A DNA stretch of 64,000 nucleotides from assembly GCA_014529385.2 (NCBI GenBank), contig CM043963.1, positions 103,832,912-103,896,911 of the forward strand, written 5' to 3'. The DNA comes from Adiantum capillus-veneris (taxonomy: Eukaryota > Streptophyta > Polypodiopsida > Polypodiales > Pteridaceae). Made by a program: the position numbers and the translations under genes. Positions 45,420-56,599 of this stretch are shown piece after piece (positions within the stretch are counted from its first letter, which is position 1; every line of letters starts with the position of its first letter). Below the pieces are notes generated by a model, which saw nothing but the letters and a program-made list of their open reading frames with translations, had not been told where the DNA came from and ran no database searches.

Positions 45420-47584
45420 TGTGGTGCTGTGGCACGTATATAGTGGGAACGGACATTAAACGATTTATCTTGTGACTTTTTGATGCATAAGTATACTTCA
45501 TATAATACTCATATGCATAAATAAAATCTTTCTACCATACCTTAGTATTACCTTTAAAGTAATATAAATGTACATTACTATTAAAAAGTACTGCAAGAGA
45601 AGTATCAATGATTGTGCCTCTTTTTGTCTGAGAGAAAAGCATTTGTATATTTCTTCTAATATCTCAGCTATACCCTACCATATATAAATTATTTTCTTCT
45701 TTTCACATTTATTTAATAATATAACCCTTCAATAATGCATACCTTCTTGGATACATACAAGAGGGAAGGGCCTACTACAAGACTTTATGAAAAAGAAGAT
45801 CCAAAGCTTCTTGGACCATCCCAATTTTAAAATCCCGACCTAAGGGCGTGGATAAAAGGCCAAAACCAAGTCAATCTCTTTTAGTAGACCAATTTTTCCT
45901 TTTGAAGCATGTCAATCCGAGTTACAGGTCAAAAGTTACAAGGAAAAGAGTGAAAAATCCTCTCACAACTACACTGCAAGAAGAGATGGTAAATAGCTGA
46001 ATCAAGTGAAAAGAGGTAATCTTGGTCTTTTTTCATAAAATAAGATATTTGGAGGATAAAAGACATAAGCATGTGAATGTGACACCTCAAAGATGCCTTG
46101 AAGGACAAGACACACAAGTTAGGACCCCCTGCTGGAGCCACACAGAAGATGCCTAGGTGGGGCCCACATACATCATGCACCCACATGGAGACTCAACGAC
46201 CAAAGATGCTGAATTTCATGATATTTTGAGCCCTAATATTTCCCAGTTTAAGAAATACCCAAAGAACATTTGATTTGGGCTAACTCTTTAGCCCAATCAA
46301 GTGATTATGTAAAACATGGCTCCCTCACCTATAAAAAGGGCAACCTTCTCTTCATTGGGGAAAGTTATGAGTGAGTGAGAATAGCTCAATTCCATTGTGA
46401 CACACCCATCTTAGTGCCACACTTTCTCTTGAAGAAAGGCTGAAGTCTTGCCTCATCTTCTATCTCCATTAAGGTAGTGGCGATTTCTCTCATGTAAGAT
46501 ATATGTTGCTAGTTTTACTTTCATTTGCATATATAGTCCAATACTTGTCTCTAACTCTATCTCTATCTCTCATTATCTATCTTTAATACCACCACCACAC
46601 TTAGATCTATCTCTAATTCTATATTTACTCCTCCTTTGATCTCTCTTGTTGTGTCCTAATTGTTTCATTGGAAGGTATTCAAGCAGCAACCTTGTCAATG
46701 TAATGGGTACAACCTTCTTGCGGGAAACAATTATGTACACAAGGTTAGTAACCATATCTTCATCTTCCACAAGTATCTCTCTCTCTCTCTTAAGGTTCTC
46801 ATTCTCTTCCACAAACTCTAGAATCTCCTTACTACAGGTACTTCTCTCCCCGCAGTATCCTTATTGCATAAGGGCAACAATAGGGCTTGGGAGAGAAACT
46901 CTCTTCTTCTTCTCCTTTCACTTCTTTCACACCTTTATCTTTGAACATACTAAGTATATCATTGATGAATAGCCATAATCCTCATAGAGGTAATTTCTTT
47001 CAATTCCATTCAGTGCAATCTATTAGGGTCAACATTTGGATCAGTCGAAAGATTCACTTTCAACAACGCATAGTGTTTCTATTTGGTCCTGAAAGGTTGA
47101 ACGAAATACTTCTCTCACCAGATCCCATCATACTACCTTTTATTGACTATGACTTCTCTTTTGATGTGAATGTGGTTATTTTATTATGAATCAAGAGGAT
47201 TTGTACTCACAACTAATCCCAGTCGCTAGACAAAACATATACACTATAGTAAGCACAAAGCTACAGTTCCAAAGAGCAATCCTTAGCTTATTTGGACAAC
47301 AAAGATTAAATATCATTAACTCATCCATTAACCCTTTTATACTACCCATGATACGATATGATCGTAATCTCGATGTTTTCATTTTTGTTTTGTTCTGACT
47401 ATCTTTCATGAGTTCTCTCCATCACGTGTGTAAAAGTGAGCGGCTTATTTGGCTACATTTATTCTTTAGATTTAGAAGCTATGTTATCTACATCTTAGCT
47501 CCTTCTCATAACCCTTGAGATTCCTCACAAACTCTCACAGCAAGAGGCCCGGTGCCTTTTTGGCAAGACCGCCAACTCTTGACA
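45420..47584 (+). repeat. 3' LTR of the second gypsy element
   Basis: Starts TGTGGTGCTGTGGCACG and ends ACTCTTGACA. TATAAAAA is at 46,330-46,337. It is a near-identical partner of the LTR at 37,299-39,464. Confidence 0.95.
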
Positions 47585-48499
47585 ACGCTCAATACAGATA
47601 CTATATACATGTTTTCTTAGTTCCCTTTGGGCCTCTGGATTCAAAAGGAGCCATGGAGCATGTCAAAAGGATAATGAATCTCTTACAATTGGAACCTTGG
47701 GGGCAATGATAAAGTGCTAAATACAACAAACATGAAAAAACTAGGTTTAGCATTATGACCTCTAGAAACCCATAGAAACTACTCAATATCTAGCCAAGTT
47801 TGTAGTCTATGATTAGATATGGTTACTACCTACAAAATACACACAATTGGCCTAAGATACTAGCAATATTGAAAAAGTTATACTTGCTATGTCTCTAAAA
47901 TGTATCGTATTCTTCAAAATAAAAAAATTCAACTATCATCATATACTATGCTATATAGCATATTAGGTCCCCCAAAACTCAAGGAAGATTAGCTTTATGT
48001 TATACATTAAACTTACACAATCAAATTGAATTTGGATATCAAGAAAGCCACCAAAAAAATCATAAAAGTGCTAATTTTGGCCAAAAAACAGGATTATGCA
48101 ATTCTTGTAAATCGGTCATAACTTTCAATTTGAACACTTAGCTCTCCCTACAAGCATCAAAACATGTTGAGAACTATGAAGGCCTAACCTCTAGCCATCT
48201 AAACTTCACAAACATGAAGTTTAGAGTGGTATAGTTGCCAAAAAATGAAAAAAAGTCAAAAACAGGACCCGTTTTTTCACACAGTTTAGGTTCAAAAATG
48301 TTGTGCAAGAGTAAGGTTAATGGTGAGATCGATACTCAAAAAAAAATGCTAAGTTTTTTTCAGCTCATAAGGCAACTTTGTGGATATATAGCACCTAAAA
48401 ATTCATTTTCATACTCTTCAAATAATTCAAGCAAAATGGTCACTTAACGGGACACAAAAGTGTCCAAGGACATAAAAGTGTCCTGTTACCATTCTAGTG
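47585..48499. other. Right portion of the TTAA-flanked element
   Basis: About 0.9 kb of AT-rich, apparently non-coding DNA between the nested gypsy element and the right inverted end. It has a short aaacttca...tgaagttt inverted repeat near 48,203-48,225 and two palindromic gggacacaaaagtgtcc / ggacataaaagtgtcc motifs at 48,447-48,483, close to the terminus. Confidence 0.5.
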
Positions 48500-48503
48500 T
48501 TAA

Positions 48504-48690
48504 GCATCTTTAAGGAGACCATATAAATCAATGTAACCCTTAGTACTAATTCCCACTTCATCACAAGCCTTCTGCATATCAATTGATACTGATAAAGATT
48601 CTATTCTTATATTGTGTTGTTTGACTTTAGAGTAATCTATACTAAGTGTTTTATCCATGATATCATGGTAAAGGTGCATGCCATAACTTG
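48504..48690 (-). pseudogene. Unknown coding sequence, 5' portion, other side of the insertion
   Basis: The minus strand reads FPSYGMHLYHDIMDKTLSID, YSKVKQHNIRIESLSVSIDM and QKACDEVGISTKGYIDLYGL, ending LLKDA exactly at the TTAA (48,500-48,503). On the far side of the insertion, 36,866 continues as RERGINKNIFPIPLKVNLTK, with a one-base frame offset at the junction. An upstream TGA (about 48,692) truncates the frame. The amino-acid composition and the abrupt end at the insertion boundary support a single disrupted gene. Family unknown, probably itself transposon-derived. Confidence 0.6.
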
Positions 48691-48751
48691 GAAATCATGT
48701 AGGGTGATATAACATAGAGTGTTTACGGAAATTAACTTTGCTACAAATTAT

Positions 48752-48823
48752 CTTAGTCACATGGAAGGGACAATAGTAACAGAGGACAACAATAGTTACT
48801 ATTGTCCCTTCCATGTGACTAAG
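48752..48823. repeat. Perfect 29-bp-stem hairpin
   Basis: Left arm 48,752-48,780 (cttagtcacatggaagggac, then aatagtaac), loop 48,781-48,794 (agaggacaacaata), right arm 48,795-48,823. The arms are exact reverse complements. A transcript would fold into a pri-miRNA-like or foldback structure. No TIR transposon structure was found around it. Confidence 0.9.
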
Positions 48824-49545
48824 CATGCATAGTACCATGCAGACATTGGGCTATATGAATCATGATATAGAAAAAGTAGTCCCCCTAGCCACATGTGGAC
48901 TATTTCTAGTGAGCAACCCTTAAAGATAGCACTTTCTAAACCAACCTTTGTGTCCTCTCTATATATTCACACAAAATATGGGGAGAATTTAGTGATGGTG
49001 CACTTTTCCTCATTGTTAGAAAAGTGTTTTTTTGTGAGCATGTCTTCAAAGATTGATATTAGGAGCAAGTAATGCCAAAATTGTTGATCCTAAGCAGTGC
49101 GCTTAAATTCAATCATTAGGAGCAAGGTAAGTCAAACTTGCGGATTCTTGCACGTGTCAAGGGGAGGAGGGTGATCTCACTGTCAAAGCTGATGGTGCTG
49201 GGCAGTACTCAATCTGTTTTGAATTTTGAAAGGGAACAATCAAATACGTGTGCGGTGGCGAGACAAGGGAAGGCTGCTCAACTTTAAAGGGACGGGGCAG
49301 GAGAGATGCCGACATGGACGGCTGCCCTTCGTTTTCGTGCCCCAGCCCGCTGCCTCTCCCTCCCCCCCTCTCTCTCTCTAGCTCATTCACTAAAAGTCCA
49401 CCCCGGAGGCTTGGAGAGAGAGAGAGAGAAAGAGTCGTGATCATTGAGTACTTTATATGAATTATGTCGTCTGCGCAGGGCTCACTTGGGTATTGGGTGG
49501 CGCATGCAGAGGGAGGGAGGGGTGTCCCGTAATGTGAGCTGGTGC

Positions 49546-49550
<5 letters not shown>
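48824..49550. other. Intergenic DNA without recognised gene
   Basis: Nothing recognised. Open frames at 49,157-49,683 on both strands are created by CT/GA-rich low-complexity sequence. Confidence 0.4.

Positions 49551-49551
<1 letters not shown>

Positions 49552-49597
<46 letters not shown>
49552..49597. repeat. (GA)n microsatellite
   Basis: About 46 bases of uninterrupted GA. Shorter GA/CT runs flank it at about 49,412-49,430 and 49,657-49,674. Confidence 0.97.
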
Positions 49598-49599
<2 letters not shown>

Positions 49600-49918
49600 G
49601 GAAGTAAACAACTAACGGCCTGGAGATGCGCTGATGCAAGTCAAAAATCCCACCCCTCTCTCTCTCTCTCTCTCAAGGTGTGAGAAGTAGACCAGCCTAG
49701 AGTCTCTCTTTCAATAACAACCTTCTTTTGTCCGCTAGGCATCATCGCTACACTGGCCACACCACGGGCCGTTTTCCCATTTTTAGAGGAGAGGTCTCAC
49801 TTGTTGCCAGCTGCGATGCACAGTGACGAGCGTTAAAACTTTGAAACCTATCCTTTTTACCTGGTGCTCATTCTTACATCATTTACCTACCGTTATTCAC
49901 ATTTCTTAGAAGGAAAGG

Positions 49919-49919
<1 letters not shown>

Positions 49920-49964
<45 letters not shown>

Positions 49965-50036
49965 ATTATCATCCATGACGGTTTAATGTGACCTATGGAA
50001 CGAAATGCAGCATATTAATAGCATGCTCTGTCTTGA

Positions 50037-50083
<47 letters not shown>

Positions 50084-50158
50084 TAATTATCACCCATGAC
50101 GGTTTAATGTGACCTATGGAACTAAATGTAGCATATTAATAGCATGCTCTATCTTGAG
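49920..50158. repeat. Tandem duplication of a (GA)n-headed unit of ~120 bp
   Basis: Copy 1 (about 49,920-50,037) and copy 2 (about 50,038-50,158) each begin with about 40 bases of GA repeat, followed by attatca(t/c)ccatgacggttta and tagcatgctct(g/a)tcttgag. They differ at only a few positions, so the duplication is recent; slippage or unequal exchange at the GA tract is likely. Confidence 0.92.
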
Positions 50159-50536
50159 TTCATCTATGACTTGATGCTTGAGGATTTTGAATATGAGGGT
50201 GGCAGTTTAGAATCCACTCTGAAGTTGGGAGTTGAACAGCAAGGGCATAGTGTGCATACTAGAAGGAGCCCTTCCCCAATGCCCTACTGCCCCACATATA
50301 TCGAAGGGAATAGAAGCTAAGCTCGATTGCTACTATGATATGGATTGCAATCTCTCATCTCAGAGAAGAGCATGCTTTTCTAATTTCCCAGGGGCAATCT
50401 AGGTGGTGCAATGCATACAACGCAAGCCTTTGGATTTTTTCCATGTTATGATACATCGGCATTGTAGGAAAACCTGAAGCAAGTATATTGCATTCCACAG
50501 TTTAAACCACTTCCCTATGATGCCTTGCCTTGCATC

Positions 50537-50539
<3 letters not shown>

Positions 50540-50582
<43 letters not shown>
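50540..50582. repeat. (GA)n microsatellite
   Basis: About 43 bases of uninterrupted GA. Confidence 0.97.
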
Positions 50583-50584
<2 letters not shown>

Positions 50585-51038
50585 CATGGTGATAATTCCA
50601 TGTCAAGAGGCACAAAGCCTCTATAGAGAAAGAGACACCATAAATAGGACATAAATGCATACGTCAACAACTTCTCTAGGCTTTGTTGTGATGCACTTGA
50701 TCAATGATGGGGTGATAATAGCAAGAGTTTTCAATGAAGGAAAAAGTAATTAGAAAGAAAAAAGAGAAGAAATATATATGGAGGCCTTAAAGGTTTTGAG
50801 AGAGGCAATCAAAACTATAGCTCTAGTAAGAGGGACTACATAAAGAGAGGAAAACTAGAAGAGTGTGTTGAATGAGCACAGAGTCTACCTAATAATATGT
50901 AGGTGTAGCACATGAGTTCACCTAGACGGGTTTCATATGCTTCAAGGAGTTACAAAGTTATATGTATGATAGGGGGTTAAAAATGGAAGACTGAAAAAAA
51001 GTGATACGTTTATGAGTAGAGGGGTCTTTTAATTCATG

Positions 51039-51094
51039 ATGTGTGTGTGTGTGCGCGCGCACGTGCGCGTGGGCACGTGCGAGTGGGTGTGTGT
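51039..51094. repeat. Alternating purine-pyrimidine tract (TG/CG)n
   Basis: tgtgtgtgtgtgtgcgcgcg, followed by cacgtgcgcgtgggcacgtg and further TG repeats. A strictly alternating purine/pyrimidine stretch is a classic Z-DNA-prone sequence. Confidence 0.9.
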
Positions 51095-51099
51095 AGAGG

Positions 51100-53620
51100 G
51101 ATTTTATGAATAACTCTTCAATGCATGTGCTACAAGTAAGGGAATGACCAATAAAGACACTTTTTTAGCTTTTCGATCTGACTTCTTTTGCAAGTCGTCT
51201 CGAGTATACACATAAGCAATATGTTCAAAGACTTTAAGGTGTGAAAAAATAGGTTTCTTGCGAGTAAAATTTTCCTCAGGCATTATCAATAGGAGTGTTT
51301 GTCTTCATAATGTATACATCTATCCCGGGGGGGTCACCTAAGAAAAATGTAACCTATCACATGAGTTCAACAGAAGGGTATTTAAAGCTCTTGAGACTTA
51401 CAAAAATATATATACAGAAGGGCACTATTTTTTCAAATTTGAAAAAAACTTACAGATTTCAAAAGAAAAGGGTACATTATATTCTTAACAAAATTCACAG
51501 ATAAAGGGTTTTACAAACATGTCTTGAATACAGGTGATATGGTAGTTTTACACATAGTGAACCTCCCGAGACATCTATAAAGACTACCTCAATCTAACAA
51601 CAATGAGGTAATTGCTTTTGCAATATTCTTGTTCTTTTGTTTAGAAACACCATTCTATTGCCAGGTATACCTACATAAAAATTGCCTCTGAATTCCATGC
51701 TTTGAATTCCATGCTTCTTCAAAAACTCACTCAAGTCATTGGACAAATATTGCATATGATTTTTGACATTGTACATGCTTCCTAGTTCATAACCTTAAAA
51801 TTTAAAGTGAGTAAACACCTCATTTTCTCTTCCATGAAATATCCCTATACTTTTTTGTATGGTTAACTATGATGAGCGTTACATAAAGCCTGCATCTATC
51901 CATGGACGCACTCTTTGCAAGAGGCTCCACATATTCTACGAAGTCCAACAAATTTTGCTTACAATCTTGTCATGAGAAATAGATGCCCTTGCATGCATTC
52001 CAAACTAACAAGTGCATCAAGAACCTTTTTTAAAAACCTTTTTATAAAAAAAAGCTGTAACAAGTCATAATTCATGATTTTTGAGTTGCGGGTAAGCTGT
52101 AGGTTAGTCAAGCATTGAACCCGTTGTAGTGGGGTCTTTGCTATCTTGGATTTATCCCTCTTTTGGGAAGACGCTACCATATTTCTAAAAGATTACACCA
52201 TAGAGCAATTCTACAAGGATTTACTTTTGTGTGATTATGCTATCTAGTGAAGAGGTCTTAGCTCTAAAAGGAATGCAAATGTGGTGCATGTATGGAGAGG
52301 GACAAGGAGAGAGAGAAGAAAGAGACATAGGATATGGGTGAAGTTACTCACCACAATGTGTGAGAGAGCTCCTTATTCTTCTATCTAGTAAAGAATAAGG
52401 TGTGTACAAGTGATGGGCGGACAGATGCTTATGGCACCTCTAGCCGAGGTAAGAGGCACACTGCCTTTACCCCAACAACCCCCACTTAAAGGAAAATGTG
52501 CTGATAAGTGGTACTACTATAGGACCTACCAATATGTACAAGAGATATAAGGAGGAACCTTGTCTCAAACTATGCCCACTTAGTCTCTTGAGGTCGATGC
52601 ATGCCACCATATAGGCTCTAGTGGTATGAGGAAGCATATATCCTTGTTAGAATTAACATGCATACCTAGCAAGTATAATGTAATGAATTGCATTGCTCCA
52701 TGATGCATCATGCTAGTGTCATTCATCGCTTGACCGACAACCTCAACTGTCCCTATGTGGCTCCTATGTTGGGTCTCAACACTAAGAGGTCGTACATGAG
52801 AGTCCAAAAGGCTAACAAAAAAAATGTAATCTCTACCAACATCTCTTTGGAAATCGCATCAATGCCATATGTAGTGACCTCTACCAATCTATCAGCAATA
52901 GGTATCTCAATGCTCACTACATCACCACACCAAGTCATGCATTGACATGTCAATCCTAACTCCAAAATAGTTATCACTCCCTCATCGTCATAGGGACCAT
53001 ATCCACATGTCCTAGCATCACCATATCATGCTATAGCATGTCAAAATACTCCATATTTCTCATCTCCATGGTAGGAGGCATCTTTGTCCCAAAAGGATCA
53101 AGCTGATGTGTCTAGGCAATCATAAATCCTCTTGCAATCACTAGCAAACCACAATGCATCCGGAAAGAATTCTTTCTAAAGTAGCACCTGACATCCACTC
53201 TCTCTCAACTGTCTCACAGAAATCAAACTCTATCTCAGTTGAGGCACATATCGCACATGACAAAGTGTGTATGATGTGCTATTGGGAAATGACAAACATA
53301 CGAGGCTTTTTCACCCTCTATGTCACATGTTGAACCATCAGCAAGCCGCACACAACCAAGTCTCTCACTATAAAAACTACTAAACCACTCACGATATGAT
53401 GTGACATACAAAACAACGGTACCATCTACTAACCATTGTGGAGAAAGTGTGTTATCCATAGACATATCTACAAGAGATATAATCAAGGCAAGCCTGACAT
53501 CACTATCACTAGCATACATTACCACTGCTACTGCCTCTCTAACATGTGTCAAAGTCGCATATACTACCACTGCTACTGCCTCTCTAACATGTGTCAAAGT
53601 CGCATCTACATCTTTCATAC
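51100..53620 (-). mobile_element. Scattered Ty1/copia pol remnants
   Basis: Read on the minus strand. 53,440-53,300 has VTSYREWFSSFYSERLGCVR and LADGSTCDIEG, the pre-integrase HM-TPxREWF / xGxVxLxNGxxCxVxGxG pattern, followed by decayed YVPQLR and SLISVRQL motifs near 53,250-53,200. 51,850-51,700 has FTHFKxFK, then YLSNDLSEFLKKHGIQ (integrase core). 51,660-51,600 has AMEWCF and TKEQEYCKSN in place of the family's NGVAERKNR. 51,289-51,104 has TRKKPIFSHLKVFEHIAYVY and KSDRKAKK, the integrase-RT junction (KKPxVxHLRVFGCxAYxH). Copia integrase inserts element DNA. Many stops and shifts; about 52,190-52,560 is foreign LTR-like sequence. Confidence 0.7.
52190..52477 (-). repeat. LTR-like sequence (TGTTGGGGTAAAGG start), possible solo LTR
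   Basis: On the minus strand a sequence starting TGTTGGGGTAAAGGCAGTG at 52,477 lies after a purine-rich agtgggggt. It shares with the sequence ending the window (minus start at 63,993) the blocks TGTTGrGGTAAA, AGAATAAGG-G-TC-CTCA and GTGAGTA-CT-CACCCA. Two related copies with a TG start suggest LTRs of a copia-type family. The far end is uncertain. Confidence 0.45.
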
Positions 53621-54381
53621 ATCTCCTCTACTACTTCATGAGTCTAAATAAATGTTGTTTAATGTGCCATGTGTGAGCACAATATGTATCACACATATTA
53701 AGTTCCATAATTAATGTCAAAGTGGGAGATCAACTCGACCACTATCACCAAAACAATGGTGAATCTTGGGGAAAACCCTATAGAATCTCCCCTATATATC
53801 TGGAGCAAACTCTCAACAGATCCGAATCATGCTATCAAAGCATAAATAAGAGTGATGTCTATAGAATATGTATAAGGGAAATGTGCATGAACCAATGTCA
53901 AAGAGAAGTGAACCAAAATGAGCTCCCTATAGGGAAAAATGCTTTCAAAAGAGCTCACCAGCACTCATAGTACTCAAGCGCATCAACGCACAAAATCTCT
54001 CACAATAGTGTAAACACATTGTGCTGCAATATTTACAAGTCTTAACTGCCAAAAGTACATGAGATTTGTGTCTAGGACCTATAAAATCTATGACTACATG
54101 TAACTTGTAAGACATTGACTCACGATCAAAATATTCATCGATCAGAAATAGACCATAACATGTAACCTATAGCCACAATGAGCATACATAAATCTCACTC
54201 GTGCAAGAGTGGATACATGAACACTTATCCCTATCTTAAAAGATCGTATAACCATGAATGTGGGAACAAATTTGACCACTATGTGAGGGAGGTAAGGAAC
54301 CCATGGAAATTTTGGCAAAATTTCTTCTATACGAGGAGCATAAACTCAACTCAAATCTCAACCATAAAACCACATACAAGA
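53621..54381. other. Spacer before the third gypsy element
   Basis: No gene recognised. A duplication of tacca-ctgctactgcctctct and aacatgtgtcaaagtcgcat occurs just upstream at about 53,510-53,608. Remaining open frames carry no family signature. Confidence 0.4.
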
Positions 54382-54523
54382 TGTCAAAGTGGCCTATGAA
54401 CTTAGAGAATAGCGGAATTAAGAGAATTAGAGTGAGCAACTTTGAGAGCATAGATGGTGAACTTAATTGGTAGTAGCAAATTAATCATAACACTTAATTA
54501 ACTAGGCATGAGCAATACCTTTG

Positions 54524-54560
<37 letters not shown>

Positions 54561-56240
54561 AGAGAATATGACAACAGTTGAGGACCGGATTTATGTGGAG
54601 CTGATCCCCCCACCAAAAGGCATTTGTATTATAGATTCTCTCATTAAGAAAGACTTGGTACAATACAATCTTTGTGTTCCTTGAGACCTCTTTGGCAGTA
54701 TGGAGATGAAAGCTTCATACACCAAGCTTTTGCATAATATCAACAATCAATGTTAGCTTGAAAACAATGAAGAACTCGTGAACATCATTAGTCTTTGTGC
54801 TCCCTAAATCATTTGAGTACATGAAGATGTATCAACTTGTGCCTAAAGCAACAATTAACCTACCTTGCAATACAATTAATCTACTTGCATTAAGTAACTA
54901 ATCTACTTGCAATAAACCATTAGCCTTCTTGCAATAAGCATAGCATGCACTTTGTAGAAAGCATTAACTATCCCAAGCCTCAGTCCCAAGACCTCAAACA
55001 CCTTCGAAGGTGGAGAGAGCTAGCAGGGAGTGAGGGTAGGGAAGAGGGAGAAGAAGTATTCCATAGGAGAAAGAGATAATTCCTCACTTATCATCACTCT
55101 TCTTGCTTAGCATACATAATAGCATATTAATGAAGATGGAGAATATGGAAAGCTTAAGCATTGAAACATAGCTCTTGGTTGAATTTGCATTCCATAGCCA
55201 AGACTGTTGGTATAGGCTCTCAACTTCTCAAGGATCTTGGAGAAGGAGATGGAGCTTTTGCACCTTGCCTAGCACACAATGCGAGTGTTTGTGAGTGTGT
55301 GTGGGTGAGTATACCCCCTAAGCAACCCCCTAGTTTGCTTGGGTCAACCCGCCCTTGTAGCTCATGCTTGAAGCTCATTGGACCCCTCCAGGCCTAGCCA
55401 ATCATAAGCAGGAGGCATTACAAGCAGCAAGGGTAGCCTTGAGACAAGTGTCCCCCTTTCCCCTTTGAGGGAGAGGACTTGATAAATGCAAAATCAATTA
55501 ATTAAATCCCCTAAAATATCATTGGACCCCTTGGGTGGCCAACCAATAGGCATTAGGCACACAATGAGGGCAACATGAGGAGGAACTTGACAAGTGTCCC
55601 TTTTGCTATCTTTGTACCATGCATGCCTTGTGTGAGTGTGTGGGTGTTATCTCTCATCCGCCCTCACGTAGGGCTCTCCCCCCTCCTTGTAGGGATAGAA
55701 TATTTGACTTTTTGACACCTCAACCCCTCATGCATAGGCCCAGTTCCCACCACAAGCTTGGCCCTTAAGCACTTTAAGCTTGGGCTGGGTTCTCACCTCA
55801 AGTGCAACCCTAACATCTCAAGCATGTCAAGCACCTCAAGCATCTCAATCATTAAGCACCTCAATCATCAAGCACCTCAATCATCAAGAACCTCAAGTAC
55901 CTTAGTCATCAAGCATGAAAAGCAGGACACGCACTTCGATTTGGGTCGGGTTCCTGCGCCTCAAGCTCAGCCCTAGCTTACCTAAGGTCAAAGGACTTTT
56001 ACACACATTATTGGAGGTCTTCAATGAAGTTAGCCCTAAGGTCTTATGCTTCATTGGTTAGCCTTGCTCTTTGATAGACCATCTCTCATTTGGGCTCCTT
56101 TACCATTGGCCCCATGTTGAGATAGATCTATAAGCACATGTCTATATCTTAACCCTTGTTCCCGTTTATTCTCCCACATTAAGTGATCAGTTTAATATGA
56201 GAAAATCATTTGGGTTGGTTAGATATTAGTTTTTATGACA
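54382..56240 (-). repeat. 3' LTR of the third gypsy element
   Basis: In plus orientation it runs from tgtcaaagtggcctatgaac to attagtttttatgaca. It contains a (GA)n tract at about 54,528-54,556 and a cluster of 'aagcacctcaatcatc' repeats at about 55,815-55,915. Open frames in it (for example 55,161-55,397) recur in the partner LTR and are not genes. Confidence 0.93.
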
Positions 56241-56599
56241 TTACCTCTCTCTTGAAATCATAGTCATCCTCGACTATGAGGTAGAGATGGTAAAGTCTCA
56301 CTGATTAGTACATTGGGCTTAGCGGGTAGAGGATCCATTTTTACCCTACGACATCATTCTAGAGTGGATGACTAATCCACTTGGTTCTTGAGAGACATTT
56401 TCTGCCGCAAGTATGTCTGCTCTTTTTAGTCCATATCATACTTCCAAAGTAGAGTGACAAGTTCTACTTGGTGTTTGGGAGACATAGTCACCACAAACAT
56501 GATCCTAAGTATGCATACTTCTTAAAATTTGTGCACGAAACATAAAAAGAGAGTCTTATAAGACAAAAACATGGATCATTTAAAATGAATTTCTTTTAC

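Larger units (their letters stand above)
37299..47584 (+). mobile_element. Ty3/gypsy LTR retrotransposon with ~2.17-kb LTRs and fungal-like Pol
   Basis: LTRs at 37,299-39,464 and 45,420-47,584 (2,166 and 2,165 bp) enclose gag, protease, reverse transcriptase, RNase H and integrase in gypsy order. Frame is largely preserved from 39,497 to 41,870 but broken by several nonsense codons; frameshifts occur near 41,900, 42,370 and 42,940. No 5-bp target duplication is evident (catgc on the left, acgct on the right), and no standard primer-binding site follows the 5' LTR. The protein motifs (DQGSEIN, WPxD, LIDDFPIKG, CGPYGRKP-PAKVDAI) are of a type I associate with fungal gypsy elements more than with seed-plant ones. 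It sits inside the TTAA-flanked element. Confidence 0.93.
36871..48499. mobile_element. TTAA-flanked, short-TIR insertion (piggyBac-like), carrying a nested LTR element
   Basis: The left end reads TTAA (36,867-36,870) then CACTAGAATGGTAAC. The right end is the exact inverse, GTTACCATTCTAGTG then TTAA (48,500-48,503). The 15-bp inverted ends are identical, and both are followed inward by aaaagtgtcc-type motifs: single at 36,895-36,907, and two palindromic copies at 48,448-48,483. TTAA duplication plus 13-16-bp inverted ends is the hallmark of piggyBac-superfamily insertions. No transposase was recognised, so it would be non-autonomous. Without the nested gypsy element (37,299-47,584) its own DNA is about 1.34 kb. 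A 95-codon minus-strand open stretch at 37,262-36,978 (beginning MAEMQLCCTFFFARKTISEV) lies in it and is unassigned. Confidence 0.7.

Noticed and set aside
49157-50587. Open frames of (SL)n, (RE)n or similar repeats near GA/CT tracts
   Set aside because: They are translations of dinucleotide repeats in frames without stops.
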